Assembly (NCBI GenBank): GCA_024276675.1
Contig: JAJRWT010000063.1
Coordinates: forward strand, 215,024-279,023
Length of the DNA stretch: 64,000 nt
Direction of reading: 5' to 3'
Source: Myxococcota bacterium
Lineage (GTDB): Bacteria; Myxococcota_A; UBA796; JAFGLY01
Part shown: positions 45,494-53,765 of the stretch, piece by piece
Layout of the letters: each line of letters starts with the position of its first letter
Numbering within the stretch: position 1 is the stretch's first letter
Made by a program: the position numbers and the translations under genes
The notes under the pieces: model-generated
Told to the model about the DNA's origin: nothing
Seen by the model: only the letters and a program-made list of their open reading frames with translations
Databases searched by the model: none

Positions 45494-46276
45494 TCACTCC
45501 AGGCCTGCAAGCCATTCCCGTGAACGAAGCGGTCTACCCAGGTGATACTCCCCGAAACGAGCCAACAGCCACCTGGGGCCTTCCGGAAACGCTCTTCCCA
45601 CCAGGCGAGCCATGGGGGTCCTGCGGCAGTGCTCCAGCTCCGCGAGGAAGGCCGCATCCAGCTCCCGTCCTGCCCCACAAGACTGGTGCAGCCCGCCACC
45701 GGCCCGGGGATCGAAGTGTACCCGGCCCTCCAGCGGCCCATCACACAGGGCACAGGCGCGCAACACCGGCGCGAGCCCGGCGAAGGTGAGCGCCTTGGCC
45801 TCCAGGGCCGGGCGTAGACAGGCGATGTTGCCCGCCAGGTCGAAGGAGCCAGCATGGGTCGTTTGGCCACCGGCACCAGCTTGGCGCAGGGCCTGGTCCA
45901 ACACCATCAGAAAGGTATCCAGGAGGCCAAAGAGCTTTGGTTCCGGGCTGCTCTCCTGGGCAAAGGCCGCCACCAGCTCACAGGAGTACGCCACCAGGGC
46001 CAGGGCGAGGATGTCGTCATGGAGGAGCAGGCTGGAATCCAGGGGCAACGCACTGTCGAGGTACCAGAGATCCCCCCTGCCCGGCCGAAGCATGGCATGG
46101 ATGCGCTGGCCCAGGTCCAGGGCACCCGAAAACCTGCGCCTGGAGCCCCGAGCGTTCCGGGCCAGGGCGGAGACACGACCGTACTGGGCGGTAAGCAGAC
46201 GAACTATTCGGTCCTTGTCGCGATAGTCGATGCCACCCACCAGGATGGCTGGGACTTGTACGGCGGGCCTGCCCAT
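45494..46276 (-). CDS. recO: DNA repair protein RecO
   Basis: 260-residue RecO. An N-terminal OB-fold (VPAILVGGIDYRDKDRIVRL, YGRVSALARNARGSRRRFSG) is followed by a helical domain. The central FAGLAPVLRACALCDGPLEG carries the first half of the Cys4 cluster. It loads RecA onto SSB-coated gaps with RecF and RecR. It starts ten bases after the mgtE stop on the same strand, so the two may be co-transcribed. The second zinc-binding pair is weaker than usual (SCGAGRE). Confidence 0.93.
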   Translation of the reverse strand: MGRPAVQVPAILVGGIDYRDKDRIVRLLTAQYGRVSALARNARGSRRRFSGALDLGQRIHAMLRPGRGDLWYLDSALPLDSSLLLHDDILALALVAYSCELVAAFAQESSPEPKLFGLLDTFLMVLDQALRQAGAGGQTTHAGSFDLAGNIACLRPALEAKALTFAGLAPVLRACALCDGPLEGRVHFDPRAGGGLHQSCGAGRELDAAFLAELEHCRRTPMARLVGRAFPEGPRWLLARFGEYHLGRPLRSREWLAGLE

Positions 46277-46286
46277 GAGAGATCAG

Positions 46287-47453
46287 TCAGAGGATTGCAA
46301 GCAGGTAGGTCGTTATGGAAAAGTAGATGATCACGCCGATATTGTCCATGAGGGTTGTGACGATGGGATTGGTGGCCACGGCGGGGTCGATGTGCATTCG
46401 CTCCAGGGTCAGGGGAACAATCGCTCCCACGCTGGTGGCCACGGTCATCGCGATGAATATGGCGCCGGCAACCCCCAGCCCCAGCATCTTCGTCTGGGGA
46501 AAACGCAGCAGGCAGTAGATCCCCAGCAGCAACCCGTAGCCCAGGCCCAACATGAAACCCACGCGCAGCTCCCGCCAAATGAGCCTGAGCAGATCTCTGG
46601 GCTGCACACGGCCCAGCGCGATTCCCCTCACCGTGATGGTGGCAGACTGAGTGCCCACGTTGCCGCCCATGCCCAGCACCACCGGGAGGAAACCCGCCAA
46701 TACGGCGTATGTTTCCAGCGAGGCGCTCCAGAGTGCTATTGATTCGGATGCCACTATTCCACCACCAAGCGTGGCCAGCAACCACAACACCCGTTCCCTG
46801 GACGACTGGAGCACACCCGTGGTAATGCCGCCGTCGGCCAACTCGTGGACACCGGCCATGAGCATCATGTCCTCGGCGGCCTCTTCCTTGATTACGTCGA
46901 TGATGTCGTCCACCGTGACGATACCCAGCAGCTTGCGGTGATCGTCCACCACGGGGATGGCAAGGAGATCGTAGCGCCCCACCACACGAGCCACCTCTTC
47001 CTGGTCCACCTCCGGATGGACCGTGATGACTTCCGTGGTCATGAAATCCTTGAGTCTCATGCCAGGAGGGTGGGTCAACAGGTTGCGCAGCGACGTAACG
47101 CCCACCAACTGCTCGGCTTCGTTTTCCACGAACAGGTAGAAGACGGATTCCAGCTCTTCGGCATCCTGGAGGGCATCTATGGCTTCGCGGCAGGTGGCTT
47201 CTTCACGAAGACGAAAGGCCAGCGGCGACATGATACCACCGGCAGAGTCTTCCGGGTAGCCCAACAGTTCTTCAACGTGTTCCCGGTCTTCGCCGTGGAT
47301 CCGGGACAGGACCTGTTCGCGGACCTGGTCGGGCAGCCTGCCGATGACGTCGGTTTCGTCGTCCACCTCCATCAGGTTGAGCAACAGGACCAGGCGCTCC
47401 AGCTCCATGTCCCTGACCAGGTTGTGGAGTTCGTTCTCGGGGATCCGGGCCAA
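46287..47453 (-). CDS. mgtE: magnesium transporter MgtE, C-terminal 388-residue portion
   Basis: Codes for most of MgtE: the end of the N domain (ENELHNLVRDMELERLVLLL), paired CBS domains with SPLAFRLREEATCREAIDAL and LAIPVVDDHRKLLGIVTVDD, and the five-helix pore with VVLGMGGNVGTQSATITVRG. It is a Mg2+-gated channel for magnesium uptake. The reading frame continues upstream through a TAA (47471-47469) into 59 codons that match the missing start of the family, with a good ribosome-binding site. As it stands, only an internal TTG at 47453 can start this part, giving a truncated N domain. recO follows ten bases downstream. Confidence 0.9.
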   Translation of the reverse strand: MARIPENELHNLVRDMELERLVLLLNLMEVDDETDVIGRLPDQVREQVLSRIHGEDREHVEELLGYPEDSAGGIMSPLAFRLREEATCREAIDALQDAEELESVFYLFVENEAEQLVGVTSLRNLLTHPPGMRLKDFMTTEVITVHPEVDQEEVARVVGRYDLLAIPVVDDHRKLLGIVTVDDIIDVIKEEAAEDMMLMAGVHELADGGITTGVLQSSRERVLWLLATLGGGIVASESIALWSASLETYAVLAGFLPVVLGMGGNVGTQSATITVRGIALGRVQPRDLLRLIWRELRVGFMLGLGYGLLLGIYCLLRFPQTKMLGLGVAGAIFIAMTVATSVGAIVPLTLERMHIDPAVATNPIVTTLMDNIGVIIYFSITTYLLAIL

Positions 47454-47468
47454 CAGTTCCGCCGCTGT

Positions 47469-47648
47469 TTAGTCTTCCTGCACGAGTCCGAAGACCAGGC
47501 GCTGCTCGGCAGGGGCCAGGTTGGGAATGGCTGCCGCCACGTCTTCGCTGCGGCTCTTTTCCAGCACCCGGGACAAGGGCCCGGCTGCTCCTCGCCTGGC
47601 GAGTCGCCTTATGGCCTCGACGCGCCTTCGTAGCAATGTGTCGGCCAT
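47469..47648 (-). pseudogene. mgtE: interrupted 5' end of mgtE (59 codons then in-frame TAA)
   Basis: ATG at 47648 with GGGAG five bases upstream begins MADTLLRRRVEAIRRLARRG. It continues with PLSRVLEKSRSEDVAAAIPN and LAPAEQRLVFGLVQED, which matches the first part of the MgtE N domain. Codon 60 is TAA. The same frame resumes with TAAELLARIPENE, and with the downstream part gives about 453 codons, the normal MgtE length. A single base change would restore the frame. It is therefore a nonsense mutation, a sequencing error, or a read-through or re-initiation site. Confidence 0.85.
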
Positions 47649-47900
47649 GGTGTCTCCCTTGGATCAGGTTCGGAACCACGCTGGCACCGTACTCCTGGAT
47701 GTTGTTCCTCCAACTCCGGCAACCCGCCATCCCTGCGACTCGGTATCCATTTGGTACGTTGCCGAATTCTGGTATCTCAGGCTCGCGCCAGTATAACTTC
47801 CTGAATTCAGACGCCGAGGTGCTACGGAGTCGTTCTTGCGCGAACCTTTAGCGGATTCATGGCGGCCTGTCCCCCCAAGAACACGGTTGGGTACCACATA

Positions 47901-48551
47901 TCAGGAGTCGGAGTCGTCCACGAACACCAGCCGGCGGCCATAGTCCAGTTTTCCAAGGGGACGGAGGGCCTGGCCATTGTACACGATCTTGACCTGGCCG
48001 AGCGTAGACACATACACGGAGAGGCGGTCGCAGGCACTGAAATGCAGCACATTCCTGGGAGCCAGGATGCCGTGGAACACGGCCTCTCCATCGGCGGTGA
48101 CATCGATGCGGGTTGGTTCCACCGCGCGGATGGTCAGTTCCTGGTCTGGCTGCTCCTGCAGGGAGGCCGCTTGGGACGATGGCTCTCCACCACCATCCAC
48201 TGCAAGGGCCACCACCCACAGCCCCAGGAGCACCACCAACACCAACATGGCTCCGGCGGCCAGAATCCGAGCCGTGGGAGCACGTTCCGCCAGCGCCGGG
48301 TCCGTGGGAAGGGGCGCCGTTGCGGTGACGTCGGTATCGTCCGAGACGCTCAGGCCATCCAGATCGTCCTGCTCCAGCCCCAGGTATCGGAGATAGCGAT
48401 CACGATAATGGGCGAGCCGTCCGCCGGGAATCAGGGGACCGCCTTCGTCGGCCTCGATGGCCGCAAGCATATCGACAGGCACGTCGATTTCCTGGCTGAT
48501 CTCGCGAATGGTCAGCCCCCGGTTCTCTCGCTCCCTTCTCATGACTCCCAT
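47901..48551 (-). CDS. RodZ-like membrane protein with HTH domain
   Basis: 216 residues. An N-terminal helix-turn-helix (MGVMRRERENRGLTIREISQ) is followed by a cytoplasmic acidic linker. One TM helix lies at about 94-116 (ILAAGAMLVLVVLLGLWVVAL). A periplasmic DUF4115-like beta domain (LTIRAVEPTRIDVTADGE, VLHFSACDRLSVYVSTL) ends the protein. That matches the RodZ plan; RodZ couples MreB filaments to the cell-wall machinery. The ATG lies one base after the stop of the pilotin-like gene. No mreB is in this window. Confidence 0.85.
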   Translation of the reverse strand: MGVMRRERENRGLTIREISQEIDVPVDMLAAIEADEGGPLIPGGRLAHYRDRYLRYLGLEQDDLDGLSVSDDTDVTATAPLPTDPALAERAPTARILAAGAMLVLVVLLGLWVVALAVDGGGEPSSQAASLQEQPDQELTIRAVEPTRIDVTADGEAVFHGILAPRNVLHFSACDRLSVYVSTLGQVKIVYNGQALRPLGKLDYGRRLVFVDDSDS

Positions 48552-48552
48552 T

Positions 48553-49314
48553 TCAAGGCTCCCATCGCAAGCCGGCCTCTTTCAGCAGCTCGACGGCGAT
48601 GGCCGCTGCGTCGCTGTCTGGCGCTTTCTCGATTACTTTTCCCAGGTATTCCAGCGCCCTGGCACTGTGCCCGGTCTGCATGAGCAGATCCCCGGCGTTC
48701 AGGTAGGCTCCCATTATTGCATCGGGGCACATCAGGATGACCTGCTCGAAGCTGGCCAGGGCTTCGTCGGGACGGTCCATGGCTCGCAGCACCAGGCCCA
48801 TGTTGAACCTGGCCTGACACAGGTTGGGGGCACGATCCACCGCCCGCCGAAGCGCTGACAGAGCTTCGTCATAACGCTGGAGGCTGAACAGGGCATACCC
48901 AAGATTGTTGAGTATCAAGGCTGATTTGCGGTAGGTAATGTCTTCCAGGGCGAGACGGTACTGGAGCACAGCTTCCTGGGCCTTGCCCTGCGCAAACAGG
49001 ACGAGCCCGTAGTTGAGGAGCGGCTCGGCCTTACCGTTGGAGAGTTTGATGGACTTCTTCAGGGCTCGCTCCGCCTGCTCCGGCCGATTCTTTTCCATGT
49101 AGGCCATGCCCAGATGGTTCCAGGCTGTCCAGTTCCCCGGGTCAAGTTTGACGGCCTTCTCCAGGACCTCAACGGCCCCCTCCGGGTTGCCTTCATGGAG
49201 GTAGGCCCTGCCCAGATCCGCCTGGGCCCTGGAGCGCATTTCCTGCCTTGGGCTCACGCATGCCGTCACCGCCGCGGTGGACAACAGGACGATGGCCAGT
49301 GAAAAGCGGTTCAA
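48553..49314 (-). CDS. TPR lipoprotein, PilW/PilF/Tgl-like type IV pilus assembly protein
   Basis: 253 residues starting at TTG 49314, with AAAGG seven bases upstream. Signal peptide with lipobox AVTAC (about Cys19). Six TPR-like repeats follow, for example LGRAYLHEGNPEGAVEVLEK, LNYGLVLFAQGKAQEAVLQY and LNNLGYALFSLQRYDEALSA. This is the pilotin family (PilW, PilF, Tgl) that helps assemble the PilQ secretin in the outer membrane. The neighbouring rodZ-like gene and loss of other pilus genes nearby leave the role inferred. Confidence 0.83.
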   Translation of the reverse strand: MNRFSLAIVLLSTAAVTACVSPRQEMRSRAQADLGRAYLHEGNPEGAVEVLEKAVKLDPGNWTAWNHLGMAYMEKNRPEQAERALKKSIKLSNGKAEPLLNYGLVLFAQGKAQEAVLQYRLALEDITYRKSALILNNLGYALFSLQRYDEALSALRRAVDRAPNLCQARFNMGLVLRAMDRPDEALASFEQVILMCPDAIMGAYLNAGDLLMQTGHSARALEYLGKVIEKAPDSDAAAIAVELLKEAGLRWEP

Positions 49315-49368
49315 CGTTAGACCTTTCGGTGCTGCCGCCGGTTCTTCCGGCGCAGACGGACCCGATGG

Positions 49369-50235
49369 TTATCCCAGGTACTTGCCCACTATGGGGCCAA
49401 GCTCTAGGATGCGTTCCCTGGGGATCACGTCGGGGGATGTGATGATGGAGTTTGCCATGGCGTTGGCGTAGGGGGGAGGACCTCCGTAAGCGGCCACTCG
49501 CGGCATGACAATCTTGATGATCTGTTTTGCCAGATTGGCATTGGCCTGGAGGGTCTCGATGATCTTGTCCAGGGTGACCTGGTCGTGCTCCGGGTGCCAG
49601 CAGTCGTAGTCGGTGGCCATGGCCATGGTAGCGTAGGAGATCTCGGCCTCGCGAGCCAGCTTGCACTCTGGAACATTGGTCATGCCCACCACCGTGGCCC
49701 CCCAGGAACGGTACAGGTGGCTTTCGGCCTTGGTGGAAAAAGCCGGACCCTCCATGCACACATAGGTACCTCCGTCATGGACCACGGCGCCAGCTTCACG
49801 GGCGGCATCCAGCAGCATACCTCTCAGCGCCTCGCAGACGGGTTCGCCAAAGGCAGCGTGGGCCACGATACCGTTGCCGAAGAAAGTGGAAGGTCGTCCG
49901 CGGGTCCGGTCGATGAACTGGTCCACTAGGATCACATGGCCAGGTACCACGATTTCCTTCAGGGAGCCCACGGCGCTGATGCTGATGATCCATTCCACTC
50001 CCAGTTTTTTCATGCCAAAAATATTGGCCCTGTAGGGTACCTCGCTGGGGCTGAAACGATGGCCGCGCCCGTGTCGGGACAGAAACACCGCCTCCACGCC
50101 GTCCAGCTTGCCCACCAGAAAGGCATCCGAAGGATCTCCGAAGGGGGTTTCCACCCGTTCCTCGTGCAGGTCCTCGATACCGTCGATCTCGTAGAGGCCG
50201 GTTCCACCGATGATTCCAATGCGCGTTTTGCTCAT
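49369..50235 (-). CDS. mtnP: S-methyl-5'-thioadenosine phosphorylase
   Basis: 288 residues. It phosphorolyses 5'-methylthioadenosine to adenine and methylthioribose-1-phosphate in methionine salvage. Diagnostic segments are RIGIIGGTGLYEIDGIEDL, FLSRHGRGHRFSPSEVPYRA, IISISAVGSLKEIV, DQFIDRTRGRPSTFFGNGIV, TNVPECKLAREAEISYATM and TDYDCWHPEHDQV. GGAG seven bases before ATG 50235 supports the start. It fits the metabolic theme of ahcY, since both recycle by-products of SAM-dependent reactions. Confidence 0.96.
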   Translation of the reverse strand: MSKTRIGIIGGTGLYEIDGIEDLHEERVETPFGDPSDAFLVGKLDGVEAVFLSRHGRGHRFSPSEVPYRANIFGMKKLGVEWIISISAVGSLKEIVVPGHVILVDQFIDRTRGRPSTFFGNGIVAHAAFGEPVCEALRGMLLDAAREAGAVVHDGGTYVCMEGPAFSTKAESHLYRSWGATVVGMTNVPECKLAREAEISYATMAMATDYDCWHPEHDQVTLDKIIETLQANANLAKQIIKIVMPRVAAYGGPPPYANAMANSIITSPDVIPRERILELGPIVGKYLG

Positions 50236-50359
50236 GTTGCAACTCCGCAGTTCGATTACTGTTGATGGGCTCCACCATGGAGTCTTCAATCGATCCTCTC
50301 GGCCATTTCACCTTTTTGGACAAGCCCTGCAAGGGCCAGCCGCACCATGGGCCCAGGGT

Positions 50360-51517
50360 TCACGCCATGCTGGTCTCTTCCACGTGAGGCTCGTTTCTCC
50401 TGGCACGGCCCGACCCGGCGGCCCGGGAGCCCAACTGACCGCAGGCGGCGGAGATGTCCTGGCCGCGGGACAAGCGCACCGAACACTGTATACCCTCGTT
50501 GATCACCAGGTCCTGGAAGGCCTTGACCAGGTGGTCGGGAGGACTGCGAAAGGATCGGTCAGGGTTTTCGTTGTAGGGGATCAGGTTCACCTTGGAACGG
50601 ATACCCCGCAGGAGCGCCGCCAGCCTGCGGGCATCGGCCATTGAATCGTTGAAACCGCGTATCATGACATATTCGAAGGTAATCCTCTTGCCGGCGGGAA
50701 GCTCAAGTACCCGGCAGGCTTCGAGCAAGGCGTGCAGGTCATGACGCCGATTCACGGGCATGATGGCCCCGCGTTGTTCATCGGTGGTGGCGTTCAGGCT
50801 GATGGCCAGGTTTACTGGAAGGGCTTGGGAAAGCTCCCGGAGGGGTGGAACCAGCCCGACAGTTGACACCGTGACCTTGCGGTGGCTGAAATTGAAGGCG
50901 TTTTCATCCAGCAGAATTTCCAGGGCCACCAGGACGTTCTCCAGGTTGTGCAGGGGCTCGCCCATACCCATGAGCACCAGGTTGGAAATACGTTCCCCCG
51001 GCTCCAGGATGGAGCGAGCCTGGGCCACCTGCATGAGGATCTCGGAGGGTTTCAGGTTGCGCAACAACCCCATGCCCCCTGTGAGGCAGAAGCGGCATCC
51101 CATGGCGCAGCCCACCTGGCTGGAGATGCAGAGAGTGAGCCGGTCGGGCTCGGGGATCAGCACCGATTCCACCTGTAGGCCGTCTTCCAGGGTCCACAAC
51201 AGCTTCCGAGTACCGTCGGTGGAACTCTCCAGCGCCGCCAGCTCCAAGACCGGCAGGTAGGCATGGTCCGCCAGCTCGGCCCGGAATGTCTTGGCGATGT
51301 TGGTCATCTCCTGGAACGAAGCGACGTCCTTCTGCCAGATCCACTTGTAGACCTGCGTGGCACGAAAACGCTCCTTGCCCATGCCCCGCACCAGGGAGAG
51401 GATCCCGGAAAGGCTCAGGCTCTTGATGTCTATTCGCCCCCGGGAATCCAGGAGCCATGCCGGATATGAAGGGGAAGCCTGCTGGCTGTTGGTTGCCCCA
51501 CCTTGGTTCTTGTTCAT
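50360..51517 (-). CDS. rlmN: dual-specificity rRNA/tRNA methyltransferase RlmN
   Basis: 384-residue radical-SAM enzyme that methylates C2 of A2503 in 23S rRNA and A37 in some tRNAs. The cluster motif CAMGCRFC has Cys at 137, 141 and 144. The GLLRNLKPSEILMQV and LVLMGMGEPLHNLENV segments are conserved. The C-terminal acceptor Cys lies in SRGQDISAACGQL. The N-terminal RNA-binding domain is complete. ATG at 51517 gives the family length. The recD2 stop lies 25 bases upstream, so the two probably share a transcript. Confidence 0.97.
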   Translation of the reverse strand: MNKNQGGATNSQQASPSYPAWLLDSRGRIDIKSLSLSGILSLVRGMGKERFRATQVYKWIWQKDVASFQEMTNIAKTFRAELADHAYLPVLELAALESSTDGTRKLLWTLEDGLQVESVLIPEPDRLTLCISSQVGCAMGCRFCLTGGMGLLRNLKPSEILMQVAQARSILEPGERISNLVLMGMGEPLHNLENVLVALEILLDENAFNFSHRKVTVSTVGLVPPLRELSQALPVNLAISLNATTDEQRGAIMPVNRRHDLHALLEACRVLELPAGKRITFEYVMIRGFNDSMADARRLAALLRGIRSKVNLIPYNENPDRSFRSPPDHLVKAFQDLVINEGIQCSVRLSRGQDISAACGQLGSRAAGSGRARRNEPHVEETSMA

Positions 51518-51542
51518 GAGACTGGAACCATTCCTGGTTTGG

Positions 51543-53765
51543 TTACGGACCCGCGGAATCCATGGCCCTGCTGGATTCTTCCCGCAGGAGATCTTCCAGC
51601 AACGAGTACCGGTCCCCACGCCCGGAGACGGCCACGGCCATGCGCATGGCCCAACGCGATCCTATGACACAACAGAACGTTCTCGCCCGACTCAGGGCCG
51701 TGTACAGCAGATTCCTGCGCAACATGAGCTTGTGGGACTTGTGCAGCATCACCACCACCGCGGGGTACTCGGAGCCCTGGGACTTGTGGACCGTGATGGC
51801 GTAGGCCAGGTCCACCTCGTCCACCTGCTTCCCCACCAGTTCCACCTGCCTTCCGTCAAAATCCAATACGAGAGCCTGATGGGCTACATGCAGCACGCGC
51901 CCCACCTCGCCGTTGAAGACCTCGGTTGCGTAGTTGTTGCGGATCTGGATGACACGGTCGCCCTCCCTGAAACGGCGCTGGCCGTACAGCATGTCGGGCC
52001 CCTCAGGATTCAGGCTGCGTTGCAACAGCGAGTTGAGGGCGATGGTTCCAAGATCCCCCCGGTGCATGGGCACCAGGACCTGTACGTCGCGCAAGGGGTC
52101 GAAACCCCTGCGGGGCAGCCTCCTCGTGAGCACCTCCAGGAGAGTAGCCTGGGCTTCCAGGGGGTCGTCCCTTTCCACGATGAAGAAGTCCCCGGAGGCA
52201 CCCTGGCCTCCGGCGTGGGCCACTTTCTGTTCCCTCTCGGCCGAGATCGGCATCTCGCCCTGGTCCACCCGGTGGGCGTTGAGTACTATGCCGCTGCCCT
52301 CGCCCTGCCGGTAGATGACACCGAGCCGCACCACGGGCACCACCCCGGACTGGATGAGGTCGTGGAGCACCTGCCCCGCCCCCACCGATGGAAGCTGGTG
52401 GTCGTCTCCCACCAGCGCCAACCTGGCACGAGGAGGCAGGGCGGCCAGCAGGGAGGAGAGGAGCTTGAGATCCAGCATGGATGCCTCGTCCACCAGTATT
52501 CCGTCGGCTTCGAGGGGCATGGAGGCATCGCGCTTGAAACGCATCTCGGGATAGGTGAACTCCAACAGGCGATGGACGGTGACCGCATCGTGACCACAGG
52601 ACTCGGACAGGCGCCTGGCGGCCCTGCCGGTGGGGGCGGCCAGGCGCCAGGTCTGCCCCATGGCCCGTGCCGCCGCCAGCAACACGCGCACCAGGGTGGT
52701 CTTCCCCGTTCCGGGACCACCCGTAATCACCACGAGCCCACCCCGGAGAGCCATCTCCACCGCGGCGCTCTGCTCCCTGTCCAGGGACAGGCCCACGATG
52801 GAGGCCGCGTCGGAAACTGCCGGAACCTCGATGGAGGGGCTCATGGCCGCCAGCCGAACCAGGCCCACGGCCACCTCGCGCTCCAGTTGGGCCATGTGGC
52901 AGAGCTGAACCGGAGATTGCCCGGGGTCGGCGGCACTCCGGATATGGAGCAGCCCCTGTTGGGCGAGACGATCCTGGGCCCCCGCAACCGACTGCTGGTC
53001 CAAATCCAGGGCAGCGCATCGGGATTCAACCTTGGCCAGGGGCAGAAAACAATGGCCCTCTGTTTCGGCCATGTGCAGGACGTGCAGCAGGACCGCCTCT
53101 GCCCGCGCCGGATGCCCCCTGGTGATACCCTGTTGCCGTGCGATGGAATCCGCGGTCTGGAAACCCACGCCAGGCACCTCCCGGGCCAAGCGATAGGGAT
53201 CCCTGGCCACCACCGCCAGTCCACCGGCACCGTATCGGTCCAGAATCCGCCTTGCCACGGCCGCGCCCACTCCGTGCCCCCGCAAGGTGGCCAGCAGCTC
53301 CCTGCCTTCCATGTCGGCGTCGTAGGCTTCTTCTATGCGTTTCACCAGACCGGGACCGATGCCGGAAACTTCCGTAAGCCTGTGGGGTTGCTGCGCAATG
53401 ACCCTCAAGGTATCCAGCCCGAAGTGGTCAACGATCCTGGCGGCCAACTCGGAGCCCACCCCCTTGATGGCTCCGGATGCCAGGTAGGTGGCCAGCCCTT
53501 CGAGGGTTCGGGGGTCGTCGGCCATGAAGGAGTTCACCCTGAGCTGCCGCCCGTGAACCCGGTGTTCCACCCACTTCCCAACCAGTAGCACCTGCTGGCC
53601 CGGCAGCAGGTGGGCCAACGGACCGACGGCGGTCAATTCTTCGCCCGCGCCGGTCCGAATTCGGGCGACGGCAAAGGCAGAGTCGTCATCCTGCCAGGTG
53701 AAGCCCAGCAGCTCACCTTCAATCCGTGTTTGCGGCACTTCCAAGCCTTTCGGACCGCTGTTCAC
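51543..53765 (-). CDS. recD2: RecD2-type 5'-3' DNA helicase
   Basis: 740 residues. An N-terminal OB and helix-hairpin-helix region (SGAIKGVGSELAARIVDHF, LTEVSGIGPGLVKRIEEAY) is typical of RecD2 rather than RecD. Helicase motifs follow: Walker A GGPGTGKTTLV near 348-358, DEASMLDLKLL, GDDHQLPSVGAG and the C-terminal ITVHKSQGSEYPAVVV with YTALSRAR. It acts independently of RecB and RecC. The GTG start overlaps the rng stop by four bases (GTGA). No recBC is nearby. Confidence 0.96.
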   Translation of the reverse strand: MNSGPKGLEVPQTRIEGELLGFTWQDDDSAFAVARIRTGAGEELTAVGPLAHLLPGQQVLLVGKWVEHRVHGRQLRVNSFMADDPRTLEGLATYLASGAIKGVGSELAARIVDHFGLDTLRVIAQQPHRLTEVSGIGPGLVKRIEEAYDADMEGRELLATLRGHGVGAAVARRILDRYGAGGLAVVARDPYRLAREVPGVGFQTADSIARQQGITRGHPARAEAVLLHVLHMAETEGHCFLPLAKVESRCAALDLDQQSVAGAQDRLAQQGLLHIRSAADPGQSPVQLCHMAQLEREVAVGLVRLAAMSPSIEVPAVSDAASIVGLSLDREQSAAVEMALRGGLVVITGGPGTGKTTLVRVLLAAARAMGQTWRLAAPTGRAARRLSESCGHDAVTVHRLLEFTYPEMRFKRDASMPLEADGILVDEASMLDLKLLSSLLAALPPRARLALVGDDHQLPSVGAGQVLHDLIQSGVVPVVRLGVIYRQGEGSGIVLNAHRVDQGEMPISAEREQKVAHAGGQGASGDFFIVERDDPLEAQATLLEVLTRRLPRRGFDPLRDVQVLVPMHRGDLGTIALNSLLQRSLNPEGPDMLYGQRRFREGDRVIQIRNNYATEVFNGEVGRVLHVAHQALVLDFDGRQVELVGKQVDEVDLAYAITVHKSQGSEYPAVVVMLHKSHKLMLRRNLLYTALSRARTFCCVIGSRWAMRMAVAVSGRGDRYSLLEDLLREESSRAMDSAGP

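Noticed and set aside
51357..53588. 743-codon plus-strand open frame opposite recD2
   Set aside because: The minus-strand frame has all helicase motifs. The plus frame is Pro/Gly/His-rich antisense.
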